64,000 bases of DNA from an uncultured Oscillospiraceae bacterium (GCA_910579775.1 CAJTUE010000005.1:62001-126000), one strand, 5' to 3'; counted from the first letter of the stretch, positions 49,450 through 58,292 are shown. Notes: generated from the letters alone by a model not told the origin. Program-made: numbers and translations.

Positions 49450-49495
49450 GCTCATAACCCGGAGGCCGTAGGTTCAAGTCCTGCCCCCGCAACCA
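49450..49495 (+). repeat. attR: third copy of the tRNA-fMet 3' end
   Basis: 46 bp with one difference from attL. It marks the right border of the tandem array. The original terminator of the tRNA transcript follows directly at 49497. Confidence 0.92.
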
Positions 49496-49496
49496 G

Positions 49497-49533
49497 AAAC
49501 CGCCGGAATCGCAAGATTCCGGCGGTTTGTTTT
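49497..49533. terminator. Terminator beyond attR
   Basis: AAACCGCCGGAATC-GCAA-GATTCCGGCGGTTT followed by GTTTT. A perfect 14-bp stem, likely the ancestral tRNA terminator; it can also end the convergent kinase operon. Confidence 0.88.
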
Positions 49534-49548
49534 GGACGCAGGGCTTTG

Positions 49549-52116
49549 TTATTCGGACAGGTACCGCTTCAGGAGCAGGGAGAGCTCCCGCAGGTCGATG
49601 GGCTTGGCAATGTGGGCGTTCATGCCCGCGTCCAGGCTCTTTTTTACGTCCTCGGCAAAGGCGTCGGCGGTCATGGCGATGATGGGCAGGCCGGCGTCGG
49701 GACGGTCCAGGGCGCGGATGGTGCGGGTGGCCTCGTAGCCGGTCATCACCGGCATACGGATATCCATGAGGATGGCGTCGTAGGTGCCGGGGGCGGAGGC
49801 TTGGAACTTTTCCACGCACAGCTGGCCGTTCTCTGCCCAGTCCAGCTCCAGGCCCACGCTTTTAAGCAGCTCGCTGGCGATCTCCCAGTTGAGTTCGTTG
49901 TCCTCTGCCAGCAGGACCCGCCGTCCGGTGAGGTCCACAGCCTGCTGGGCGGGGTCGGCTACGGCGGGCAGGTCGGTCTGGTCGGCATATTGCCGCAGGC
50001 TGTGGTAGAGGGTGGACTTAAATAGGGGCTTGGAGATAAAGCCGTTGATCCCTGCGATCCGGGCCCCCTCCTCGATCTCGCTCCAGTCGTAGGCGGAGAT
50101 AAGAAGGATGGGCACCTCGCTTTTCAAGGTGTTGCGAATGCGCCGGGCGGTCTCCAGACCGTCGATGCCGGGGAGCTTCCAGTCCAGCAGGATGATCTGA
50201 TAGGGGTCGCGTTCCTCCCGGCGGCGGAGGATCTGGGCGATGGCGCTCTCCCCGTCCTGGCTCCAGTCGGCCTTGATGCCGATGGACTTCAGGGAGGCCA
50301 CCGCGCTTTCACACAGGAGCTGGTCGTCGTCCACCACCAGCATGTTCCAATCGGGCAGGAGCATCTCCGGCTCGGCAGCCTCCGCCTTCTCTAGGTCCAG
50401 GGTGACCCGGAACTCGGTACCCTTGCCCAGTTCACTGTCCACCTCAATGGAGCCCTCCATGGCATCCACGATGTACTTGGTGATGGTCATGCCTAGGCCG
50501 GTGCCCTCCGTGCGGTGGACTCGGGCGCTGTCCTCCCGTGTAAAGGAGTCAAAGATCCGGGTCTGGAATTCGGGGGACATGCCGATGCCTGTGTCGGTCA
50601 CCGACAGATGAATGCGGACAAAGGGATCTCCCCTGGGTGAGGGCTCTTCATAGAGGGCCATGGTGATGGAACCGCCGTCGGGGGTGAACTTGATGGCGTT
50701 GGACAGCAGATTGAGCAGGACCTGGTTGAGGCGCACGCTGTCGCAGTAGACACTTTCGGTGGAGATGTCGTGGATGGACACCTGAAACTGCTGGTTTTTG
50801 ATGCGCACCTGGGGCTGGACAATGGAGACGATGCTCTCCATAACCTCCCGCAGGGAGATCTGGTCCATGCTGAGAGTCATCTTGCCGCTTTCGATCTTAG
50901 ACATATCCAGCACGTCGTTGATGAGCCCCAGCAGGTGCTTGGAGGACAAGGTGATCTTCTTCAGGCAGTTTTGCACCTGGTCCTTGTCGTCGATATTGGC
51001 CGTGGCAATGGCGGTCATGCCTACGATGGCGTTCATGGGAGTGCGTATGTCGTGGGACATGTTAGAGAGAAATTCGCTCTTGGCCTTGGTGGCGGCGTCG
51101 GCGTCCCGCCAAGCGGCCTCCAGAGCCTGCATCTGCTGACGGGTCAGACGGAAATAAACAGCGAAGACGGCCAGAAGCGCCAGCAGGATTGCCGCCGCGC
51201 CCAGCAGAGCGGAGATTGCCCACTGCCGGTTCAGGGCGTTGACAATGGCGTCCATAGTGCTGTAGGGCATAAAGGTGACCAAGTACCACTCGGAATTGGC
51301 CAGACGGGTACAGTAGAGATGCCGCCGCTCTCCTTCTACGGTAAACGCGCTGGAGTAGTCTTCGTCGTTGGCCATGGCGGTGGTAAGCTCCTTGAGGTAT
51401 TCCGCAGGGCTCTTGCCAGCCACGTTGTCATAGACGGCCAGCACCCGGTCAAAGTAATTGTCCCGGGAAGCGTCCCCTGTCCGCACCACAAAAGAACCGT
51501 CACTGCGGATGATGTGGGAGTATTCATGGTTGCCGGTGTCGTCCAGGGAGAGGGTCTTGGTGATGTAGTCCACAGGCAGCGCGCCCACCAGAGCCACACA
51601 GGGGTGCGTTGAGGTGGGGATGTGGGTGGAGGGAACTCCCATGAGGATCACGCTGTTTCCCGCGGTGTCTGAGCCTACCGCAACCTTTTTTTGCCCACCT
51701 GAGAGAGAGGTCATAAAGGGCTCCGGGTCGGTGACGGCCAGTGGCGTGCCGTAGAGCATCTCAAAGTCGTTACTCTGGGAATAAAAGCCGAGGTATTGAA
51801 AGCCCAGGGCCTTGGCGTAAGAGGTCAGGACCTCCCGCTGCTCGGCGTCCCCGTGGATGTCCTCGGAAGTCATGGCAGTCGCCAAGGCTTCCATCTGCTC
51901 CAGACGGAGGTTGATCGTAGTCTCAAAGTGAAGGGAGATCTGCTCACTGAGGCTGGACATGTAGAGGGAGCCAACCTCATTGATCGTCTGGGCGCTGATA
52001 GAGCCCATGTGAAGGGCCAAAAAGGAGAACACGCACACGCACAAAAGCGCAATACCGGCCAGACTGGCCCACAGGATATGGGTGGTCCGGCGTTTTGTGA
52101 TGCCTTTCAAACGCAT
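49549..52116 (-). CDS. Hybrid sensor histidine kinase with two receiver domains
   Basis: An 855-residue membrane kinase. Two membrane segments (about residues 13-36 and 305-330) flank a dCACHE-like extracytoplasmic sensor. The HisKA domain has the phospho-His in SNMSHDIRTPMNAIVG; the ATPase domain has NLLSNAIKFTPDGG, DTGIGM and GTGLGM. Receiver 1 (MLVVDDDQLL, phospho-Asp in LLDWKLPG) and receiver 2 (VLLAEDNELN, phospho-Asp in LMDIRMPV) follow. Start chosen at the ATG after AAGGAGG. It is the last gene of the signalling operon and probably passes phosphate to the Hpt protein next to it. Confidence 0.94.
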   Translation of the reverse strand: MRLKGITKRRTTHILWASLAGIALLCVCVFSFLALHMGSISAQTINEVGSLYMSSLSEQISLHFETTINLRLEQMEALATAMTSEDIHGDAEQREVLTSYAKALGFQYLGFYSQSNDFEMLYGTPLAVTDPEPFMTSLSGGQKKVAVGSDTAGNSVILMGVPSTHIPTSTHPCVALVGALPVDYITKTLSLDDTGNHEYSHIIRSDGSFVVRTGDASRDNYFDRVLAVYDNVAGKSPAEYLKELTTAMANDEDYSSAFTVEGERRHLYCTRLANSEWYLVTFMPYSTMDAIVNALNRQWAISALLGAAAILLALLAVFAVYFRLTRQQMQALEAAWRDADAATKAKSEFLSNMSHDIRTPMNAIVGMTAIATANIDDKDQVQNCLKKITLSSKHLLGLINDVLDMSKIESGKMTLSMDQISLREVMESIVSIVQPQVRIKNQQFQVSIHDISTESVYCDSVRLNQVLLNLLSNAIKFTPDGGSITMALYEEPSPRGDPFVRIHLSVTDTGIGMSPEFQTRIFDSFTREDSARVHRTEGTGLGMTITKYIVDAMEGSIEVDSELGKGTEFRVTLDLEKAEAAEPEMLLPDWNMLVVDDDQLLCESAVASLKSIGIKADWSQDGESAIAQILRRREERDPYQIILLDWKLPGIDGLETARRIRNTLKSEVPILLISAYDWSEIEEGARIAGINGFISKPLFKSTLYHSLRQYADQTDLPAVADPAQQAVDLTGRRVLLAEDNELNWEIASELLKSVGLELDWAENGQLCVEKFQASAPGTYDAILMDIRMPVMTGYEATRTIRALDRPDAGLPIIAMTADAFAEDVKKSLDAGMNAHIAKPIDLRELSLLLKRYLSE

Positions 52117-52153
52117 AGAATCAAATGACCTCCTTGCAAGGATGTGTGGCGGC

Positions 52154-52519
52154 TTACACAGGTAGGGCGGCGCCAAAAACGTCGATGGCGTCCACGGTGC
52201 GGCGGTAGTCCTCCCGCACCTGCGCGGCCAGCTGGGCGGTTTGGGGGGTGGCGGAACCGTTCCGCAGGTCCTCGCACAGCAGGGCGCTGGACCGGTAGAG
52301 TGCGGTAAAGCTCAGGTTCTGGCACACGCCCTTGATGGTGTGGGCGCCGCGGAAGGCCTCGGACCAGTTTTCTGCCGACAGGGAGTCCTCCAAAAGCCGG
52401 AAGCTGGGGTCGGAGGGAAACTTGAGGACAAATTTCTGCACCAGACTCTCGGTGCGCAACCGCCCCAGCACCTCCTCATAGTCGCCGCCCAGGGCGGCGT
52501 AGCACTCGGAAAGGGTCAT
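52154..52519 (-). CDS. Histidine phosphotransfer (Hpt) protein
   Basis: A 121-residue helical protein. The Hpt signature is GAHTIKGVCQNLSF, with the phospho-accepting His and the KG pair that faces the receiver. Free-standing Hpt proteins relay phosphate between a hybrid kinase receiver and a final response regulator; here the kinase gene lies 37 bp downstream and the REC-HD-GYP-GGDEF gene overlaps upstream by 4 bp. This arrangement supports one phosphorelay made of three neighbouring genes. Confidence 0.9.
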   Translation of the reverse strand: MTLSECYAALGGDYEEVLGRLRTESLVQKFVLKFPSDPSFRLLEDSLSAENWSEAFRGAHTIKGVCQNLSFTALYRSSALLCEDLRNGSATPQTAQLAAQVREDYRRTVDAIDVFGAALPV

Positions 52520-54630
52520 TTTTTATCCTCCTCCTTGGCCAGGACCTCCCTCGTCTCCTGGACGATGGGGGAGATGTTGGAGAGGGTGTCCCGCATGGTC
52601 TCGTCATAGAACAGGTATTGTCCCCGCCCGCCGCGCTTCACGGCGTAGAGGGCGTTGTCGGCGGCGTGGAACAGGGCGTCGTAGTCCATGCCCACCCGGT
52701 CGGTCTGGGCCACCCCCATGCTCAGGGAGATGGAAAAGCCCTCATACTCGCCGGTGAGGGCGTTGAAGATACGGCGGATCGCCGCCTCGGGGTCGGTCTT
52801 ATACTCCAAGAAGATCAGAAATTCATCGCCGCCTACCCGGGCTACGATATCGCCGCCCCGCACCGTATGGCGCAGGTGGCCGGCCAGGTGGGTGAGCAGT
52901 TGGTCTCCAAAGAGATGGCCCCGGCTGTCGTTGGCGGACTTGAAGAAGTCCAGGTCGAAGATGACCAGGGCGAAGTGGCCGTCGGGCCGCTCTCGCAGGC
53001 GGTTTTCGATTTTCTGACGGGCGCTGGTGTGGTTGGAGAGGCCGGTGAGGGGATCGGTGGAGGCAATGCGCTCCAGGTTGTCCAGCTGCAGGCGGGAGTC
53101 GTGAACGTCCATGGCCTTGCCGATAGCCCCCAGATAGCGGGGCGGGTCGTCGGCGGACCAGGTGGCCCGGGCCATGACCCGGTGCCAGCGCGTCTCCCCC
53201 TTGATGTTCAACTGGCAGTCAAACTCCACCACCGGCTGACCCGGGGAGGTCCCCCGCAGCAGGTCGGAGAATTGATAGAGCTGCTGGGCGTCTACCAGGG
53301 AGAGGAGTTGGGGGTTGTGGATGGGGTCGTAAAGCTCCTCGGAGAAGCCCAGTTTCCCGGCGCTGAAGGGGGTGAGGGTCACCAGCGGTGGGGACAGGGT
53401 AAGCTCAAACTGGATCTCGTTGGAGAGAGAGGCAAAGAAGTCATGACGGATGCGCTCGTGCTCTAAGAGCTGGAGAGTGCGCTTGGACAAGGGCAGGTCC
53501 TTGTTTTGGGAGAGGGCCTCAGCTACGCTGCGCAGACTGTGGCGGCTGCCGCCAAACAGGTCCTCCTGGTGCAGGGCGGCGTAGATATCGGGCTCCAGTT
53601 CGGAAAGACATTCCATCAGCAAAGGATGAAACGCGCCGCATTCCCCTGCCAGGATCATGCGGATGCTCTCTTTATGGGGAATGGCCGCCTTATAGACCCG
53701 CTGGCTGGTAAGGGCGTCGTACACGTCGGCCAGGGCTACCACCTGCGCGGACATTGGGATCTGCTCTCCCTTGAGTCCGTCCGGGTAACCCCGCCCGTCG
53801 TAGCGCTCGTGGTGCCAGCGGCATATCTCGTAGGCAATGCGGACCAGGGGAAGGTCCTGATAAATGGGCAGATCCTCCAGCATCCGGGCCCCGATGGTGG
53901 TATGGGTCTTCATCAGTTCAAATTCCTCAGCCGTCAGCTTCCCAGGCTTGTTGAGGATGTCCTCAGAAATGGAGATCTTCCCCACGTCATGCAGGGCGGA
54001 GGCGGTGGTGATGGTGGCAACCTCGGAGGGGGTAAAGCGCGGTCCTGCCGGCTTATTGTTCAAGTGGTTGAGGATCAGTTCGGTAAAGCGGCGGACATGA
54101 CGAACGTGGAGTCCACTTTCCCCGTTGCGAAACTCCACGATATGGCTCAATATTTCGATCATCAGGTCGCTCTGCTGTTCCTTTTCGTACATCTGTTGGG
54201 CCACCATGTTCACCAGCTGCTTCTGCTTGGCATAAAGGAGAATGGTGTTCACCACCCGCTTGTGAACGATCAATGTGTCAAAGGGGCGGCTGATAAAATC
54301 GGTGGCGCCGAGGGAATAGGCTCGTTCGATCTGATCCGTCCCACGCTCTGATGAGATCATAATGACGGGAATATCCTCGATCCAGCCTGTCCGGTTCATC
54401 TCTGCCAACACGGCAAACCCGTCCAGCTCGGGCATGACAATATCCAAAAGCACCAGGGACAGAGTGGGTCCCAGCTCCTGGATGCGCTCCAGTGTCTCCC
54501 GGCCGTTTTCCGCCTCCACGATGGTGTATTCGTCGGCCAGCATATCCGCCAGAATGGCGCGGTTCATCTCGGAATCGTCCGCGATGAGGATGGTGGAGCC
54601 TTGCTTGCGTAACTGCTTGATAGGGGACAC
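52516..54630 (-). CDS. Response regulator with HD-GYP and GGDEF domains
   Basis: A 704-residue protein that can both make and break c-di-GMP. The receiver domain (residues about 12-130) has ILIADDSEMNRAI and the phospho-Asp in LLDIVMPELDG. The HD-GYP phosphodiesterase domain follows, with ALHDVGKISIS and RWHHERYDGRGYPDG. After a PAS-like middle part, the GGDEF domain shows VIFDLDFFKSANDSRGHLFGD and an intact VGGDEFLIF. No RxxD inhibitory site is obvious. One protein carrying both activities after a receiver suggests a phosphorylation switch. It is the likely output of the relay. Confidence 0.94.
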   Translation of the reverse strand: MSPIKQLRKQGSTILIADDSEMNRAILADMLADEYTIVEAENGRETLERIQELGPTLSLVLLDIVMPELDGFAVLAEMNRTGWIEDIPVIMISSERGTDQIERAYSLGATDFISRPFDTLIVHKRVVNTILLYAKQKQLVNMVAQQMYEKEQQSDLMIEILSHIVEFRNGESGLHVRHVRRFTELILNHLNNKPAGPRFTPSEVATITTASALHDVGKISISEDILNKPGKLTAEEFELMKTHTTIGARMLEDLPIYQDLPLVRIAYEICRWHHERYDGRGYPDGLKGEQIPMSAQVVALADVYDALTSQRVYKAAIPHKESIRMILAGECGAFHPLLMECLSELEPDIYAALHQEDLFGGSRHSLRSVAEALSQNKDLPLSKRTLQLLEHERIRHDFFASLSNEIQFELTLSPPLVTLTPFSAGKLGFSEELYDPIHNPQLLSLVDAQQLYQFSDLLRGTSPGQPVVEFDCQLNIKGETRWHRVMARATWSADDPPRYLGAIGKAMDVHDSRLQLDNLERIASTDPLTGLSNHTSARQKIENRLRERPDGHFALVIFDLDFFKSANDSRGHLFGDQLLTHLAGHLRHTVRGGDIVARVGGDEFLIFLEYKTDPEAAIRRIFNALTGEYEGFSISLSMGVAQTDRVGMDYDALFHAADNALYAVKRGGRGQYLFYDETMRDTLSNISPIVQETREVLAKEEDKK

Positions 54631-54653
54631 TTCCTTTCGGGGGAGAGGAGCGG

Positions 54654-55856
54654 TCAGTTGGGCTCCAGGGGGAAGATGGCCGCCTGGGGCAGGGCGGGAG
54701 AGTGGGGAAACTTGCGGGAGAAGGCCCGCAAAATGCGGTCGCAGACCATCTGGCTGTTTTCAAAGTTGGCCTGGGGCAGCATAAGGATAAACTGAGAGAC
54801 ACTGCACCGGGCGGCCACATCTCCCCGGCGAAGAGAGGTGCGGATGATTTCCTGCAGATTGTCCATGGCCCGGTCCAGACTGCGCCGGGGCAACGCCTCG
54901 CCGCGGCTGCGGTTGTGGACGGAGAACAGGGCCAGGTGGACCGCGTCGCCGCTGCGGACCAGAGAGCGGGCCACCGAGTGGTAGATGGAGCGGAAGATAT
55001 CATACTGGCAGATGAGCGCGCCTCCGGGCCCCTCCGGCTCCCGCAGGTGTTCCAGAATGGAGTCCACCGGCAGGGCGGGGTCCTGCAGGGCGCTGAGCGC
55101 CTCCCGGTACACCGCCCGGGTGCTCTCCTCTGGCATCACTCCAAAGCTGCTCATAAAGAGCTTGGACATGTCCTCATAGACGGCGGCGGCCTCCCGCTGG
55201 CGGTCCAACCGGATCAGCGCGCCCATAAGATGGCGGTAAAGTTCCTCCAGATAAGGCTCCTGGGCCAGCGCTGTCTGGCACACCTCTGCCTCCTCCTGGT
55301 AACGGTGGCGGGTCTCCAGCAGGGACGCTGTCTGGGTCACGATGTGGAGGTACAGCTGGTGGTAGTGGGCGCAGATGGGCATGGCCCAGAGATGGGCGGA
55401 CAGCCGGGGGAGAAAATCCCCCTGGTAAAGGGCCAGGGCGGCCAGATAGGCGGTGAGGCGGGCGTCCTCGTCGTCGGCTGCATCACCCTCCTGACAGAGC
55501 CGGTCAAACTCGTCCAGATCCACCTCCACGGGAACGGCGGGGTTCCAGCGGTAGGAGGAGCCCTGGCGGAGGATCAGCTGGTGTCCGGCCGAGGGCCAAA
55601 GGGGCTCCAAGGCCATCCGGGCCCGGTGAAGGATGGTCTTCAGGGCGTTGGCAGGGTTGCTCCCCCCGTCCTCGCTGCCCCAGAGCAGGTCAATGTAGTC
55701 CTGGACGCCGATGCTCTGCCCCCGGCGGTAGATCATATAGGCCAAAAAGAGCCAGACCTTTTTGGAACGGTTGTCTCCGTCGCTCACCCGGGCGGAGGGG
55801 GTGGACAGGGAAAACCCGCCCAGCATTTGTATTTTCAGCGGCTTGGGCTCAGCCAT
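54654..55856 (-). CDS. SARP-like transcriptional regulator with degenerate GGDEF-like end
   Basis: A 400-residue regulator. The N-terminal winged helix (KIQMLGGFSLSTPSARVS ... YIDLLWGSEDGGSNPANALKT) and the BTAD helical repeats (residues about 110-250, EVDLDEFDRLCQEGD and LAQEPYLEELYRHLM) are the SARP layout. The last 120 residues resemble a GGDEF fold that has lost its active site (RRGDVAARCSVSQFILMLPQA, with SVSQF in place of GGDEF). It heads the signalling operon, 23 bp before the response regulator, and probably controls it. A ribosome binding site GGAGGGGC precedes the ATG. Confidence 0.85.
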   Translation of the reverse strand: MAEPKPLKIQMLGGFSLSTPSARVSDGDNRSKKVWLFLAYMIYRRGQSIGVQDYIDLLWGSEDGGSNPANALKTILHRARMALEPLWPSAGHQLILRQGSSYRWNPAVPVEVDLDEFDRLCQEGDAADDEDARLTAYLAALALYQGDFLPRLSAHLWAMPICAHYHQLYLHIVTQTASLLETRHRYQEEAEVCQTALAQEPYLEELYRHLMGALIRLDRQREAAAVYEDMSKLFMSSFGVMPEESTRAVYREALSALQDPALPVDSILEHLREPEGPGGALICQYDIFRSIYHSVARSLVRSGDAVHLALFSVHNRSRGEALPRRSLDRAMDNLQEIIRTSLRRGDVAARCSVSQFILMLPQANFENSQMVCDRILRAFSRKFPHSPALPQAAIFPLEPN

Positions 55857-56048
55857 GGCAGCGCCCCTCCTCTCTCGGCTCTCTCAAAGTCTTTCACTGG
55901 GCCCAGTTGGGAGAAATGAAAAAGTTTGAGGAAAATTTCACACATCTTATCTAAATAAAATAACACATGCCCTGTGGTTTTGCAAGCTTTTTGGGGCAAA
56001 GAGGGGCAAAAAGTTTTCGTTACACAAATTGATAAAATTTGAAAAAAT
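55857..56048. other. Divergent intergenic region, AT-rich
   Basis: The gap between the divergent SARP gene and the transglutaminase gene (to 56141) is AT-rich and must hold promoters for both. A clear promoter and dyad are seen only on the right side (see next entry); no firm promoter for the SARP operon could be fixed. Confidence 0.4.
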
Positions 56049-56092
56049 TTTCCCAAAAAGTACTTTCCTTTTTGGGAAACATCTGCTATACT
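56049..56092 (+). promoter_or_regulatory. 12-bp dyad overlapping the promoter of the transglutaminase gene
   Basis: TTTCCCAAAAAG (56049-56060) and CTTTTTGGGAAA (56068-56079) form a perfect inverted repeat with a 7-base centre. TATACT (56087-56092) follows as -10, and the -35 position would fall inside the dyad. It is well placed for an operator. Confidence 0.65.
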
Positions 56093-56141
56093 AAAAAATA
56101 CAAGCGCGTCCCCGGGAGGGACACAAAAGGAGCGAGAGACG

Positions 56142-57131
56142 ATGAAGACCGGGAGAGCGGCGGTGGCCCTGGCGCTGGCGATCGGGCTGTTGGCGGGGTG
56201 CGTAGCCCGGGAGGCGGCGGCGCCGGAGGAGCTGTATTTGGACCGGGTGGCGCTGGAGGAGGTAGAGCTGCGGGAGGAGGCGGTGGCCATGGCCGGCGCG
56301 CCGGCAGTCCACGATCTGCTCCTGCCTGAGCATCCGGGGACACAAGCGGAGCGCAACAGAAAGGCGGAGGTGGACTATTCCAACGCCGATGACGGGTACA
56401 TTATGGCGCGCTACACCGCGAAGAGCGACCGGCGGCTGAAGGCCAAGGTCACCGGCCCGGCCACCGAGGGCGGATATCAGTATAACCTGACCCAGGGGGA
56501 GTGGACCACCTTCCCCCTCTCCGACGGCAGCGGCAAATATGAGGTGAAGATCTACGAGCAGAACCCGGCCACAGGGCGGTACGCCGTGATGCTCACCGCC
56601 AGCTTTACCGTCCGGCTGACCGACGAGTTTGCCCCCTTCCTGCGGCCCAACCAGTATGTGGACTACGCCGGGGCGGCCGACACCCTGGCCAAGGCGGAGG
56701 AGCTGACCGCCGGGGTGGAGGACGAGCTGGAGAAGGTGGAGAAGGTCTATGATTTTGTGGTCTCTCATCTCACCTATGATACCCAGCTGGCCCAGACGGT
56801 GAAGAGCGGCTATTTGCCCCAGCTGGACAAGGTGCTGGCGGCGGGGAAGGGCATCTGCTTTGACTATGCCGCGCTGATGACCGCTATGCTCCGGTCCCAG
56901 GGAGTGCCCTGCAAGCTGGTGGTGGGCTATGTGGGGACCGTTGACCCCGCTTACCACGCCTGGATTAACGTGTGGACGCAGGAGCAGGGTTGGGTGGACG
57001 GCGCCGTCTATTTTGACGGCGCGGCCTGGCAGAGGATGGACCCCACCTTTGCCTCCTCGGGCGGCGGCAGCGAGGCGATCATGAAGTACATCGGGGACGG
57101 CAGCAACTACGCCGCCCGGTATCTTTACTGA
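56142..57131 (+). CDS. Transglutaminase-like lipoprotein
   Basis: A 329-residue secreted protein with the lipobox LAGC near residue 20. The C-terminal transglutaminase-like core has the catalytic Cys in GKGICFDYAALMTAMLRSQG, His in AYHAWINVW and Asp in RMDPTFAS, in the correct order and spacing. Many bacterial members act as cysteine peptidases or cross-linkers at the cell surface; the activity here is unknown. The middle part (residues 80-170) is a beta-rich region. It has its own promoter with a dyad and a terminator. Confidence 0.9.
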   Translation: MKTGRAAVALALAIGLLAGCVAREAAAPEELYLDRVALEEVELREEAVAMAGAPAVHDLLLPEHPGTQAERNRKAEVDYSNADDGYIMARYTAKSDRRLKAKVTGPATEGGYQYNLTQGEWTTFPLSDGSGKYEVKIYEQNPATGRYAVMLTASFTVRLTDEFAPFLRPNQYVDYAGAADTLAKAEELTAGVEDELEKVEKVYDFVVSHLTYDTQLAQTVKSGYLPQLDKVLAAGKGICFDYAALMTAMLRSQGVPCKLVVGYVGTVDPAYHAWINVWTQEQGWVDGAVYFDGAAWQRMDPTFASSGGGSEAIMKYIGDGSNYAARYLY

Positions 57132-57148
57132 GAGATTTTCAGCAACCA

Positions 57149-57177
57149 TTTACAAACGGCATAAAATACGTTAGAAT
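57149..57177 (+). promoter_or_regulatory. Promoter upstream of the pilus operon
   Basis: TTTACA (57149-57154), 17 bp, TAGAAT (57172-57177). The -10 is followed at once by the hairpin at 57178, so the transcript would start inside its first arm. Confidence 0.6.
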
Positions 57178-57212
57178 GGGCTTGCGGTCAAACCGCAAGC
57201 CCATTTCTTTTT
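57178..57212 (+). terminator. Terminator of the transglutaminase gene
   Basis: GGGCTTGCGGT-CAA-ACCGCAAGCCC followed by ATTTCTTTTTTAT, a perfect 11-bp stem. Confidence 0.88.
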
Positions 57213-57244
57213 TATCAAAACCGATCCAAGGGGAGGGAGACGCC

Positions 57245-58288
57245 GTGAAAAAGACCTTGACCGGCGAGGCGGTGGGGGAAGTGTGTCTGGAGCTGTCCCT
57301 GCTTTACCACGCCGGGGTGGCGGCGGGCGACGCCCTGGCCCTTTTGGCGGAGGACGCCGTGGGGGAGGAGCAGACCCTTCTCAAAGAGATGGCCCGCCGG
57401 GTGGATGGCGGCGCCACCCTTTCCGCCGCCATGGAGGAGAGCGGCGCCTTTCCCGGCTACGCGGTGGGCCTGGTGGCCGTGGGGGAGGGCTCGGGCCGTG
57501 CCGAGGAGGCGCTGAAGGCCCTTGGTGAATACTACGAGCGGCGCGCCCGGATGGAGCGGCAGCTGAAAAGCGCTCTTTTGTATCCCGCCATTCTGTTGGG
57601 ACTGATGCTGGTGGTCATCGGCGTGCTGCTGGTGAAGGTCCTGCCCATCTTTGACGATGTATACGCTGCCCTGGGCGGCCGCCTTACCGGAGCGGCGGGA
57701 GGGCTGTTGGCGCTGGGGCGTTGGTTGGATGCCGCACTGCCTCTTGTGCTGGCGGCTCTGGCGCTCCTGGCGGTATTACTTGTGTGCTATGCCCTGTGCC
57801 CCGGCTTTCGCGGCCGGGTGCGGGCGCTGGGAGGAAAAGACCGGGGGAGCAAAGGGGCGTCCCGCACCTTGGCCTCTGCCCGGGTGGCCCAGGCGTTGTC
57901 TATGGCCTTGGCCAGCGGCATGACGCCGGAGGCGGCGCTGGAGCTGGCAGGCAGGCTGGTGGAGGAGGACGCTCCCGCCGCGGCCCGCCGCTGTGAGGCT
58001 TGTAGAGCGCGGCTGGACGGGGGGGATCGGCTGGGCGCCGCCCTAAGGGAGGGCGGCCTGCTTCCTCAGGCACAGTGCCGTCTGCTGGACACCGCCGAGC
58101 GGAGCGGCCAGGCGGACGTAATGATGGAGCGCGTGGCCGTACAGCTGGCGGAGGAGGCGGACGCGGCGATCGAGCGCCGGGCGGGCCGGGTGGAGCCGGC
58201 GCTGGTGCTGGCGGCGTCGGCACTGGTGGGGGTCATCCTCCTGTCGGTGATGCTTCCCCTGATGCATATCCTCTCCGCCATCGGGTGA
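57245..58288 (+). CDS. Type II secretion/type IV pilus inner-membrane protein (GspF/PilC family)
   Basis: A 347-residue platform protein of pilus-like machines. It has two T2SSF repeats (about residues 8-125 and 200-320), each followed by hydrophobic segments (LLYPAILLGLMLVVIGVLLV and ALVLAASALVGVILLSVMLP). Typical PilC is about 400 residues, so the N-terminal cytoplasmic part is short. The GTG at 57245 with GGGAGGGAG is the better start; the longer frame would begin in the terminator. It leads a six-gene operon ending in pilT. Confidence 0.88.
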   Translation: MKKTLTGEAVGEVCLELSLLYHAGVAAGDALALLAEDAVGEEQTLLKEMARRVDGGATLSAAMEESGAFPGYAVGLVAVGEGSGRAEEALKALGEYYERRARMERQLKSALLYPAILLGLMLVVIGVLLVKVLPIFDDVYAALGGRLTGAAGGLLALGRWLDAALPLVLAALALLAVLLVCYALCPGFRGRVRALGGKDRGSKGASRTLASARVAQALSMALASGMTPEAALELAGRLVEEDAPAAARRCEACRARLDGGDRLGAALREGGLLPQAQCRLLDTAERSGQADVMMERVAVQLAEEADAAIERRAGRVEPALVLAASALVGVILLSVMLPLMHILSAIG

Positions 58289-58292
58289 CGCC

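Larger units (their letters stand above)
46088..49495. mobile_element. Integrative element 2 (about 3.4 kb, decayed)
   Basis: Bounded by the middle att copy and attR. Its left end is nearly identical to that of element 1 for over 200 bp. It contains a broken integrase, a gene-poor stretch, and truncated MATE and LysR genes. The paired heptamers are TGACCCA/TGATCCA at 46162/46174 and TGACCCA/CGACCCA at 49316/49328. No functional cargo remains visible. Confidence 0.88.
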
